9,024 bases of DNA from Balneolales bacterium (lineage in GTDB: Bacteria > Bacteroidota > Rhodothermia > Balneolales > Natronogracilivirgulaceae): positions 1-9,024 of the forward strand of contig SLLP01000084.1 in assembly GCA_007133995.1 (NCBI GenBank), written 5' to 3'. The translations under genes were made by a program, and so were the position numbers. Numbering within the stretch: position 1 is the stretch's first letter; each line of letters opens with the position of its first letter. The notes beneath the pieces are model-generated. The model saw only the letters and a list, made by a program, of their open reading frames with translations. It made no database searches and was not told the origin of the DNA. Positions 1 to 6,887 of the stretch are shown here, piece after piece.

Positions 1-55
1 ACTCGTTTGAATCCCGGGTTTTCCATAAACAAAACCGCAACCAGACTAATTGAAC

Positions 56-98
56 CTTCTAAAAATATATTTCTTATACATCAGTATTATTTTAGAAG
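56..98. repeat. 9-bp inverted repeat in AT-rich leader of the first gene
   Basis: CTTCTAAAA at 56-64 is exactly complementary to TTTTAGAAG at 90-98, with an AT-rich centre of 25 nt; a few inner bases (67-69 with 85-87) can also pair. It ends 29 bp before the chosen ATG at 128. It could be a protein-binding site or a leader hairpin, but the AT-rich composition makes chance pairing fairly easy. No clear promoter was recognised in 1-127. Confidence 0.35.
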
Positions 99-127
99 TT
101 TTTAATGACCATAAAAATATCGTCAAT

Positions 128-1399
128 ATGAAAATCCATAAATCAGGCAGTTACCTGTTTGGAGCAATATTGTCAGCCTTGTTGATACTCTCTTTGTGCA
201 CGCCGCTGGCTGTTCAGGCACAAGATGCAGAGCAGGTTCCTCCCAAGCCCGATCTCAGAAAGTGGAGTGTGCAGATTTTCGGTGGCACCTTCATGGCACG
301 CACAGATATGGGTGTTTCACCGTTTACCGGGTCCACCGGTGTGCGTACGGACATCTTCAACCCCACATTCGGTGCCGGAATTGAATACATGGCTACCCCT
401 TCGCTCGGCATCAACGTGCGCTACGCTTACTCCATGATTGAAAATGATCCGGACGTCCGGCCTTACGAAAATATCTATCAGTCCGTATCGGCAGGAGTGA
501 GCCTGTACATCCTGAACCTCACCATGCTTGACAAGGGACACCGCTGGTTCAATCCCTATATCTCTCTGAATGCGGGGGCAGGGCACAGCAGCCGGTCGGG
601 CATGGAAGGAGTGAGTGACCGTGACCACCAGGTCGGCCACTACGGTTTTGGCTTCGGGACCCGTATCAGACTGGGAAGTGCTCTCGACCTGTCGCTGGAC
701 TACATGTATCACAAGTTCAATCCCGGATTTCATATCGACGGTTACAACAACATAAACGGTGAACTTGTCGATGACCGGCTTGCCGGTTTCATGGGTGGAC
801 TGGTTTTCAATCTCGGCACCTCGCGTCGACAGCACGCACGATGGTACTCGCCCGTGCCGGCAACACAGGAGTGGCGCCGCAGCATTCAGGATGCCGTCGC
901 CGAACGCGAGGATGACTGGGATCGGCTCATAAACGATCTTGAGCGGCAGGATGCGCGTCTGACTCAGATCAATCGCGAAATGCAGGACAAGGCCGAACGC
1001 CGGGAAGTAGAAGAGGCTCGTCGCACAATTACCGCACTTGAAATGCAAATTGCTGAACTGGAAAACCAGCTTGGCAGTGACATGGAGCGCATTGATGAAA
1101 TTCATCATGCTGCCGGAATCGCTTATCTGAAAAAAGAACTGGAGCCCGGATTCTACATCCAGACCTATGCCGCATGGAGCACTCGCCGGACGCACAGTGC
1201 CCTTGAAATGACTCGCGACGGACTCGCTCAACGCGGCTACGATATCGGCCGCATGACCTTCAGCATCTACCAGTTGCCAAGCGGTCTTTACAGCGTGCAA
1301 GTTGGAAATCTGGGTACACTGGATGAAGCCGATGGCGTACTCACCGGTGCGCTGGATATCTTTGATGACTCCTTCATAAGGGAACACAGAGCGGAATAA
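128..1399 (+). CDS. Outer-membrane beta-barrel protein with coiled coil and C-terminal SPOR-like domain
   Basis: A 423-residue exported protein of unknown exact role. Residues 1-31 form a signal peptide (basic start, hydrophobic core at about 10-30, likely cleavage after VQA at 31). Residues 45-230 show alternating hydrophobic and polar strands rich in Gly and aromatics (for example FGAGIEYM and GFGFGTRIRL), which fits a small OmpA-like barrel of about eight strands. Residues 248-328 are highly charged and heptad-like, so probably a periplasmic coiled coil. Residues 340-416 (FYIQTYAAW ... GLYSVQVGNL) follow the SPOR pattern of two similar strand segments separated by a helix; SPOR domains bind glycan strands lacking stem peptides. 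The inferred role is an outer membrane to peptidoglycan link. The ATG at 128 was chosen because it places the signal peptide at the N terminus; the frame is open upstream to a TTG at 50, which would add 26 unneeded residues. No clear Shine-Dalgarno sequence. The SPOR assignment is by eye and divergent. Confidence 0.8.
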   Translation: MKIHKSGSYLFGAILSALLILSLCTPLAVQAQDAEQVPPKPDLRKWSVQIFGGTFMARTDMGVSPFTGSTGVRTDIFNPTFGAGIEYMATPSLGINVRYAYSMIENDPDVRPYENIYQSVSAGVSLYILNLTMLDKGHRWFNPYISLNAGAGHSSRSGMEGVSDRDHQVGHYGFGFGTRIRLGSALDLSLDYMYHKFNPGFHIDGYNNINGELVDDRLAGFMGGLVFNLGTSRRQHARWYSPVPATQEWRRSIQDAVAEREDDWDRLINDLERQDARLTQINREMQDKAERREVEEARRTITALEMQIAELENQLGSDMERIDEIHHAAGIAYLKKELEPGFYIQTYAAWSTRRTHSALEMTRDGLAQRGYDIGRMTFSIYQLPSGLYSVQVGNLGTLDEADGVLTGALDIFDDSFIREHRAE

Positions 1400-1406
1400 C
1401 TGAAGA

Positions 1407-1455
1407 CAGTCAGTATTATCTGATGCTGACTGCAGAATGCCGGACACTTCCGGCA
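1407..1455 (+). repeat. Two small hairpins after the barrel gene
   Basis: CAGTCAG (1407-1413) pairs with CTGACTG (1426-1432), giving a 7-bp stem with a 12-nt loop. TGCCGGA (1438-1444) pairs with TCCGGCA (1449-1455), giving a 7-bp stem with a 4-nt loop. Both lie between the stop codon at 1397-1399 and the strong terminator at 1471. They may protect the 3' end of the transcript or add to termination. An A-run at 1460-1467 follows the second hairpin and would read as a T-run on the other strand. Confidence 0.45.
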
Positions 1456-1470
1456 ATGCAAAAAAAATAT

Positions 1471-1515
1471 AAAGTCCGCACAGGATGGCGCTTTTATCCT
1501 TTGCGGACTTTTTTT
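1471..1515 (+). terminator. Rho-independent terminator
   Basis: AAAGTCCGCA (1471-1480) pairs perfectly with TGCGGACTTT (1502-1511). After one C/T mismatch the stem continues with AGGAT (1482-1486) and ATCCT (1496-1500), leaving a 9-nt loop. A T-run at 1509-1515 follows. This is a textbook intrinsic terminator for the barrel gene. The upstream A-rich stretch (1460-1467) could make it work weakly in the other direction. It lies only 23 nt before the next start codon. Confidence 0.9.
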
Positions 1516-1538
1516 AATGGAGAAAAACGGACACTTGT

Positions 1539-2600
1539 ATGAAAATTCTGGTTACTGGCGCCGCCGGTTTTATTGGCTTTCATCTTTCAAGACGCCTCAT
1601 GGCCGAAGGCCACGAAATTACCGGCCTGGATAACATCAACGACTATTACGATCCCCGGCTTAAGGTCGACCGGCTTGGACAGCTTGGCGTGAATATCAAA
1701 AAAGACCCAATAGATCATTATACCGGCGGTATTCATCCTTCTGCTGCTGGCACGTTCCGGCTTGCGCTGCTGGACCTGGCCGACCGGGACCGAATAAACG
1801 CGCTCTTTTCCGATGAATCCTTTGACGCGGTAGTGCACCTGGCGGCCCAGGCCGGAGTGCGCTACAGCTTGCAGAATCCGCATGCATACATCGACAGCAA
1901 CATCACCGGTTTTCTGAACATCCTGGAAACCTGCCGGCATCATCCGGTATCCCACCTGGTCTACGCCTCATCCAGCTCTGTCTATGGCGCCAATACACGC
2001 ATGCCGTTTTCGACGCACCACAACGTGGACCACCCCGTTTCACTTTATGCCGCTACCAAAAAATCCAATGAGCTGATGGCCCACACTTACAGCCATCTCT
2101 ATGGGGTTCCATCCACCGGTCTACGATTTTTTACGGTTTACGGCCCCTGGGGACGTCCCGACATGGCCCTGTTCCTGTTCGCCGATGCAATGACATCCGG
2201 CAAGCCGATCGATGTCTACAACCATGGGAAAATGGAGCGCGATTTCACATATATCGACGATATCGTAGAGAGTATTGCACGCCTGATCCCAAAACCACCC
2301 ACAGGTGACATGGAATGGTCCGGCGATGCCCCCGATCCGTCAACCAGTTTTGCCCCATACCGGATCTTCAACATAGGCCACAACCAGCCAGTGGCACTGA
2401 TGGACTTCATAGGTGAGCTTGAAAAAAACCTCGGCGTTACGGCAATGAAAAATATGATGGACATCCAGCCCGGAGACGTCCCGCGCACGTGGGCCGATGT
2501 CACCGACCTGTTCGAATACACCGGATATAAACCAAAAGTGAATGTCTCGCAAGGTATTGCCGAATTCGTCAAATGGTATCGAAATTACTATGGAAAGTGA
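1539..2600 (+). CDS. NAD-dependent epimerase, UDP-glucuronate 4-epimerase type
   Basis: A 353-residue extended short-chain dehydrogenase/reductase, the usual length for UDP-glucuronate 4-epimerases (CapI/LpsL-like). These interconvert UDP-glucuronate and UDP-galacturonate in the cytoplasm through a transient NAD-dependent 4-keto intermediate, supplying galacturonate for capsule or LPS. Visible features are the Rossmann motif GAAGFIG with glycines at 7, 10 and 13; acidic D31 after strand 2; the LDNINDYYDPRLK segment typical of this subgroup; HLAAQAGVRYS at 100-110; SSSSVYG at 144-150; the catalytic pair Y170 and K174 (YAATK); and RFFTVYGPWGRPDMA at 196-210. The C terminus has QPGDVP and an aromatic-rich tail, again typical. 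The substrate is inferred from subgroup resemblance; a UDP-glucose or UDP-GlcNAc 4-epimerase is less likely. GGAGAA at 1519-1524 is a distant possible ribosome site. The gene sits immediately after a terminator and 85 bp before the next gene, with which it may be co-transcribed. Confidence 0.93.
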   Translation: MKILVTGAAGFIGFHLSRRLMAEGHEITGLDNINDYYDPRLKVDRLGQLGVNIKKDPIDHYTGGIHPSAAGTFRLALLDLADRDRINALFSDESFDAVVHLAAQAGVRYSLQNPHAYIDSNITGFLNILETCRHHPVSHLVYASSSSVYGANTRMPFSTHHNVDHPVSLYAATKKSNELMAHTYSHLYGVPSTGLRFFTVYGPWGRPDMALFLFADAMTSGKPIDVYNHGKMERDFTYIDDIVESIARLIPKPPTGDMEWSGDAPDPSTSFAPYRIFNIGHNQPVALMDFIGELEKNLGVTAMKNMMDIQPGDVPRTWADVTDLFEYTGYKPKVNVSQGIAEFVKWYRNYYGK

Positions 2601-2685
2601 GGTGGACGAGTGTTTTTTTCCTTTTTTTTTCGCATGTTTGCATCAGACTCATCCAATCGAAAACGCTGAAAATAAATTTACGCAC

Positions 2686-5046
2686 ATGAGGCACCCATAC
2701 GTATTACGGAATGATTCATCTGATCTACCTGCCGTTATCTCCTTGAAGCGTTTGAAGACGGCCGTAATGGCGGTGCCCCTGGCCCTGATGCTTATTCTGA
2801 CAGTTCCGGTGCTGCCCGTTTCCAACATCCCCGATGTTTCCGCCACACCAACAGGGCAGATCGGTTATCCGGTGCCTTCACCCTCCAACCCGGACATCAT
2901 CGCCTACATCCGTAAGGATGATGACCGTAGCCACCTGCACCTGTATCATGTCACAACGCGGGCCGACGAGCAGGTTACACAAAACACATTGAGAATACAG
3001 ACACCCGGCATACGACATCCGGGAAATCCACTGCAATCAATCAACCGTTCTGAAACCAATGATCTGAAAAGAAGAGCAGGCGTTCCATCCGGGCATTTTG
3101 AGGGCGATTTCTCATGGAGTCCGGTCCTGGATCAGTTCGGCTCGCAATGGTTTGCCTTCTCGGCAACCCATTCCGGGAAGACCCAACTTCATATCGGGCA
3201 TATTACATCCAGTGCTGCCTTGAGCGTATCGGTTTTTCCCATTGATTTTGGCACTTTAGTCACAAATCCGGTGTTTTCACCTGACGGAAATTCACTGGTG
3301 TTTTCGGCTGACGGTGACCTCTACCTTGTGCCAGATATCAGCACCGTAATTCGCAAAAGGGATTTCACCCAAATGAACCCTCTTCGGATTACCGATAATC
3401 CTGGCGGCAGCTTTTTTCCGGACTGGTCACACGACAGCAGGCTTATAGCCTATCAAAACCGTCCGGTTGAAGGCGAACGACAGGGATTTGAATCTCTTTT
3501 TATAATTGACGCGCATACTGTTCATCCGGAACGAATTCCCCGGTCACACCTGGTAATGGTCAGTGATGCCGGCAGTGCCGGATCACACCACCTTCGACCT
3601 TCATGGTCACCATTTTCCCGGACCCTGGCCTTTTTCGAGTATTATGATCCGGCCGGAGTAGATCAGGATATGGATCAGGATTCAGCGGCTGACGGTGCAG
3701 AAGCGGCTGACGGTGCACTCGAAGCGGCAGACGGTGCACACGAAACAGCAGACGGTGCAAATCACGTGAATAACCCGGTTAACTTTGATCAAACCGATGC
3801 GCCGGAAGATCCGATGATCGCCGAGACGCATCTTGAAATGAACATACGTGCAGTTCAGGTGGCGTTCAACCAAAATCTAGACAGGTGGATAGGTCAACCG
3901 ATACCGGGACGTGCCGGTGATTATATCGCAGAATCGGCAGTTTCATTTTCAAGGAGCGCCCCGCAATGGGCTTCCATCGAATTTGGCCGTCGCCTTGAGA
4001 CTGGCATTCTCTGGATCAGGCGCGATCCCGGACTCGGGAATCCTCTCTATTTTTCCGATCTGACTCGCTACAGCCAGGGCCAAAGCGACTTCGCCTTGAA
4101 CCTGTTCAGCTTCAGCAACCGGTTTTCCTGGCTGGAGCCGACCACAGATAATCGCTATCCGGCCATTGCTCAATCCGATGAGAAGACACGCTATCTTTAT
4201 GTCACCCGTGATGATGATGAGATGGACAGACTTGTGATCGTTGACAGGCGCTCAACAACACTGAATCCACTGGTCAGAAAAGAGATTCCAACCGTACCTG
4301 CTACCATACGGAGTGGCCTCTATCCGGGCTGGGGACATTTTCATATTGGTGAAAGCCGACGTGGTGCATATCTGGCCGGAACCTTTACCGCGCTGGCCGG
4401 CGCGACCGTTGCCGGATCCGTCATCCGATACCAAAGTGATGGATCCAACCCAGGCAACGCTTTTCTGATCTCGCTGGGAGCCGCCACAGCCGCTGTCTGG
4501 GCTTTCAATCTTTTTGATCTTCATCAGCAGCTCCCGGCATATCGTGAGTTCCCTGTCTCAAGCACTTTTGGGGGTTATGCAGGGGAAGGCGTTTCGCCAG
4601 ATCAGATAAGACAGAAAGATATCACTCGAAGCGCAAGCAAGAGAAGAGCGATGCTATACTCAGCCCTTTATCCGGGATTGGGCCATCTCTACATCAACCA
4701 GAGACCCAAAGCCTATGTTCTTGGCAGCGTATTTACGGTACTCGCAGGTTCCACCTTTGCAGGAGCAGCATACCGATATCACTATCCCGGTCCCACTCCA
4801 TCTGATGAGGTGTTGATAGGCATGGGAGCTGCGACACTTGGAATCTGGATTTACAGTCTGATCGATCTTCAGCAGTCTTTTACCTATGCTTTCTTTGCGG
4901 ATGCGGGTACTGGTCATAACACCAGTGAGGCCCGTGCCTTTACACGCCGCCCGGTATTGGCCCTTGGACCCAAAACTGATTATTTGCAAATGGGCAACAA
5001 GATATACAAAGAGTATGCTGCAATTGGCCTGACTCTCTCTTTTTAA
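2686..5046 (+). CDS. Exported TolB-like propeller protein with duplicated DUF5683-like module
   Basis: A 786-residue envelope protein of unknown function. A basic region (KRLK, 21-24) and hydrophobic stretch (25-46) form a signal peptide or anchor, with possible cleavage near VSA at 53. PD40/TolB-like blades are visible at about 66-91, 140-172, 192-217 (NPVFSPDGNSLVFSADGDLY), 242-275 (PDWSHDSRLIAY), 300-320 (RPSWSPFSRTLAFF) and 484-520. An Ala-Asp-Gly repeat (334-360) interrupts the fifth blade. Two similar modules follow at about 540-616 and 655-731, each starting with LYPGxGH and containing hydrophobic probable membrane helices; this resembles DUF5683. The protein ends in ...GLTLSF, and a terminal Phe is common in outer-membrane barrels. 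The ATG at 2686 is preferred because the frame continues up to 2542 inside the epimerase gene. Alternatives are ATG 2590, which overlaps the epimerase end and runs through T-tracts, and ATG 2767, which leaves almost no basic N-region. The ligand or partner is unknown. Confidence 0.8.
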   Translation: MRHPYVLRNDSSDLPAVISLKRLKTAVMAVPLALMLILTVPVLPVSNIPDVSATPTGQIGYPVPSPSNPDIIAYIRKDDDRSHLHLYHVTTRADEQVTQNTLRIQTPGIRHPGNPLQSINRSETNDLKRRAGVPSGHFEGDFSWSPVLDQFGSQWFAFSATHSGKTQLHIGHITSSAALSVSVFPIDFGTLVTNPVFSPDGNSLVFSADGDLYLVPDISTVIRKRDFTQMNPLRITDNPGGSFFPDWSHDSRLIAYQNRPVEGERQGFESLFIIDAHTVHPERIPRSHLVMVSDAGSAGSHHLRPSWSPFSRTLAFFEYYDPAGVDQDMDQDSAADGAEAADGALEAADGAHETADGANHVNNPVNFDQTDAPEDPMIAETHLEMNIRAVQVAFNQNLDRWIGQPIPGRAGDYIAESAVSFSRSAPQWASIEFGRRLETGILWIRRDPGLGNPLYFSDLTRYSQGQSDFALNLFSFSNRFSWLEPTTDNRYPAIAQSDEKTRYLYVTRDDDEMDRLVIVDRRSTTLNPLVRKEIPTVPATIRSGLYPGWGHFHIGESRRGAYLAGTFTALAGATVAGSVIRYQSDGSNPGNAFLISLGAATAAVWAFNLFDLHQQLPAYREFPVSSTFGGYAGEGVSPDQIRQKDITRSASKRRAMLYSALYPGLGHLYINQRPKAYVLGSVFTVLAGSTFAGAAYRYHYPGPTPSDEVLIGMGAATLGIWIYSLIDLQQSFTYAFFADAGTGHNTSEARAFTRRPVLALGPKTDYLQMGNKIYKEYAAIGLTLSF
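3685..3765 (+). repeat. In-frame tandem repeat, 18-21 bp units, encoding Ala-Asp-Gly-Ala
   Basis: Four head-to-tail units lie at 3685-3702 (18 bp), 3703-3723, 3724-3744 and 3745-3765 (21 bp each). All share the core GACGGTGCA preceded by GCGGCT, GCGGCA or ACAGCA. They encode AADGAE, AADGALE, AADGAHE and TADGANH (protein residues 334-360). Every unit is a multiple of three, so gain or loss of copies keeps the frame. The units differ slightly from one another, so the array is not a very recent expansion. It follows a short acidic DQDMDQD stretch and lies in a loop of the propeller. Confidence 0.9.
4303..4878 (+). other. Internal duplication of a DUF5683-like membrane module
   Basis: Two copies of one protein module lie in the 3' third of the propeller gene: residues 540-616 (4303-4533) and 655-731 (4648-4878). 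Matching anchors in the same order are LYPGWGH and LYPGLGH, then AYLAG and AYVLG, TALAGATVAG and TVLAGSTFAG, LGAAT and MGAAT, and FDLHQQ and IDLQQS. By eye close to half of the aligned residues are identical. Each copy contains two or more hydrophobic stretches. The DNA copies have diverged, so the duplication is old. Confidence 0.8.
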
Positions 5047-5068
5047 AATCACCCTCTATTTAAGCTTG

Positions 5069-5110
5069 CTTTCTCCCTCTCTCTCTCTTTAAGACTAACT
5101 TTCTCTTTTT
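5069..5110. repeat. Polypyrimidine (CT) tracts between convergent genes
   Basis: An uninterrupted pyrimidine run of 22 nt lies at 5069-5090 with a CT-dinucleotide core and TTTCTC...CTCTTT mirror symmetry. A second run of 12 nt lies at 5099-5110. They fill most of the 107-bp gap between the stops of the propeller gene and the Wzi-like gene. The only hairpin seen is a weak AT-only-core stem, CTTTAA (5087-5092) with TTAAAG (5109-5114), so no convincing intrinsic terminator is present. Confidence 0.6.
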
Positions 5111-5153
5111 AAAGTTATCTTTTGTGAATAACAGTCCGTAAAAGTGAGCCGGA

Positions 5154-6887
5154 TTAAAAGGGTGCATTGCCCCAACGGATGCCGATCAGCACGCCGGAGT
5201 GGTTTGCCAATTCTCCGGTATCCAGACTGAAGGCGAGAGTAAAACGCAATTCATTAAGCAGAGAGTCGCGATCGGCAGTGAATTGACCATGGAACCATGG
5301 CAGCCGGCCCGACAGCTCCAGCAGAGTATGATACTGAAGCGGCTTGTCGCCAAAAGGGGCCTTCGAATCAATGATCTGGTTGAATATGTCGATATTTTCA
5401 TAGACTCCCTGATGCCGCGCCCGGGTGATCATGAGCCGGTAGCCGGACAGCATGCGACCTGTGGCAGACACAGCCCGGAAATGGCTGTCCTCCAATCCGG
5501 ATAACTCACCCTTCACACCAAGATGCCAAGCCTGCACCCGGTTGCTGACAAACTCACGCCAGATCAGCCCGCCATCCGGATAGTAGAACTTGCCGCGATC
5601 CTGTTGCACAAACAGTGGCGTGCCCATGCTTCGGCCCCGGTAAGACCATCCGTTACGGAATATGTAATGGTTGTAAAAGTGATCCCGACCCCCGAAATTA
5701 TAAGGATAATCCGGGTCAAAATAGGGTTCATCAGGATCATAAAAAGGATCATCAGGGTTTTTGGGAGGATCGTGCGGCCCCGGTCCGCTTTGCCAGGTTG
5801 TGCCAAGATGCTCCAGCAGTATGGTATTGATCCATCCACCGGCCCAACTTCCGGCACGTTCTTTTTGAGGGCGGATGCGAAGTCCGCCCAGCCCGTCCCG
5901 GTTATTGTAAAAACGCATGCCGCTACCATCCTCGAAGAAAAACTGGCGATAGGCGTCCCACTCCATCCCCCAGAGCTCCCATCCCGCACCGAATTCGATA
6001 ACACCCTGGTGATCGCCGATGGCATTTTCCACCCATTGAGGAAAGTTCTGTGATGTTTCACGTCCCGGAGCGGCACTCCGGACAAATATGATGCGCAAAT
6101 AATCTTCGAAGCTGTTGGGCGTCTGGCCAAACTCCGGATGCACTCCGCTCCACATCGCAAAATGGGTGATCCCACCGCGAAGCCGTACCGGCCAGTCACT
6201 TCGGGTCTGGACAAATACGAATTTTTCGTGGAGCCAGGGACTGGATGTGAACCGGTCGGATTCAAGCCATGCGTGTGAAAATTGGCCCTTGAACTCCATC
6301 ATTCGGAAAGTGAAGGGAATGGGGATATAGTGTGGGATGCCCGCGGTGATGCGCGGGAAGGGGGCATGGTTGGTACTCATGCCCATGGAGCCGGTTGACA
6401 AAGGGTCGTAAGCCAGTCCGGTAGTGTATCTCTTGCGGCCGCCGGTAGCTTCAAATGGCCCATAGCGCAACTGAATAAAAGCCTCGTAGACACGTGACTG
6501 TCCCGATTCAGGCTTGCCGATGAAGTCCATGCCGGCGCGAAAATCCGGCTTCCAGGCGTACCACCGGGTGTAGCTGCGAAGGGATTCATGATCATGACGA
6601 TTTTGCGCGTGGCGCCAGTCTGTGACAACACGCGCACTAATCAATCCGTCGGAGCGGCGGTCCAGGTATCGACCGCCGCGATTTGATACCTGCCAGAGCG
6701 GCATCCTGTCCATCGTGGCACCGGTTGCCGCCATTTCCACCTGCCAGAAGATACGGGGGATAATGGACGGACCGTCGGAGTCATCTGTGCGCCCTTCTGA
6801 TTGTTCCGCAAATGAATATGACCACGACACCAGCGGCAGAGTGACCGTCAGTATGACCAGAAAGCGGACAACCCTGACACCAGCCAT
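5154..6887 (-). CDS. Wzi-family outer-membrane capsule assembly protein
   Basis: A 577-residue protein that fits the capsule assembly Wzi family (PF14052 type). The studied E. coli Wzi is an outer-membrane beta-barrel lectin that helps attach and organise capsular polysaccharide at the surface. Residues 1-27 are a signal peptide (VRVVR then a hydrophobic core, likely cleavage after SFA). Family-like segments are the FEATGGRKR region followed by DPLSTGSMGMSTNHAPFPR and IPHYIPIPFTFR, then the FKGQFSHAWLESDRF strand. Many alternating amphipathic aromatic strands follow and the protein ends in NAPF, a terminal Phe usual for barrel insertion. It is longer than E. coli Wzi (about 480 residues), partly through an acidic Pro/Asp/aromatic loop at 372-398. 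The ATG at 6887 was chosen because it places the signal peptide at the N terminus. The frame is open to a GTG at 7052, and ATG 6935 would also leave a usable signal. It is divergent from wecB and convergent with the propeller gene. Confidence 0.85.
   Translation of the reverse strand: MAGVRVVRFLVILTVTLPLVSWSYSFAEQSEGRTDDSDGPSIIPRIFWQVEMAATGATMDRMPLWQVSNRGGRYLDRRSDGLISARVVTDWRHAQNRHDHESLRSYTRWYAWKPDFRAGMDFIGKPESGQSRVYEAFIQLRYGPFEATGGRKRYTTGLAYDPLSTGSMGMSTNHAPFPRITAGIPHYIPIPFTFRMMEFKGQFSHAWLESDRFTSSPWLHEKFVFVQTRSDWPVRLRGGITHFAMWSGVHPEFGQTPNSFEDYLRIIFVRSAAPGRETSQNFPQWVENAIGDHQGVIEFGAGWELWGMEWDAYRQFFFEDGSGMRFYNNRDGLGGLRIRPQKERAGSWAGGWINTILLEHLGTTWQSGPGPHDPPKNPDDPFYDPDEPYFDPDYPYNFGGRDHFYNHYIFRNGWSYRGRSMGTPLFVQQDRGKFYYPDGGLIWREFVSNRVQAWHLGVKGELSGLEDSHFRAVSATGRMLSGYRLMITRARHQGVYENIDIFNQIIDSKAPFGDKPLQYHTLLELSGRLPWFHGQFTADRDSLLNELRFTLAFSLDTGELANHSGVLIGIRWGNAPF
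5694..5771 (-). repeat. Degenerate Asp-Pro-aromatic repeat inside the Wzi-like gene
   Basis: Residues 373-398 of the Wzi-like protein are almost only Asp, Pro, Tyr, Phe, Glu and Asn, with successive short motifs DDPFY, DPDEPYF and DPDYPYN. At the DNA level the plus strand shows related pieces with GGATCATCAGG-like sequence around 5730-5757. This looks like an expanded surface loop between two barrel strands. The regular spacing of Asp residues might bind divalent cations, but that is inference only. Confidence 0.7.

Noticed and set aside
1..25. Sequence resembling a tRNA T-loop and 3' end near the left edge (TTTGAATCCCGGG)
   Set aside because: The bases before it (ACTCG) do not pair with those after it (CCCGG), the usual T-loop C is replaced, and no CCA or acceptor stem can be shown.
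317..1456. A 379-codon open frame on the minus strand, antisense to the barrel gene
   Set aside because: The plus-strand frame has a signal peptide, barrel strands, coiled coil and SPOR-like end, while the antisense translation shows no recognisable domain. It is a by-product of codon use in the real gene.
5114..5132. Small hairpin GTTAT/ATAAC in the convergent gap as a terminator
   Set aside because: Only five mostly AT pairs and no T-run behind it on either strand.
5523..6053. Plus-strand open frame of 176 codons inside the Wzi-like gene
   Set aside because: It lies opposite clear Wzi-family sequence, and its own translation has no recognisable features beyond an Ile/Arg-rich stretch opposite the Asp-Pro repeat.
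5564..6265. Minus-strand open frame of 233 codons in a second frame of the Wzi-like gene
   Set aside because: It overlaps the recognised Wzi-family frame entirely and shows no domain; a frameshifted shadow.
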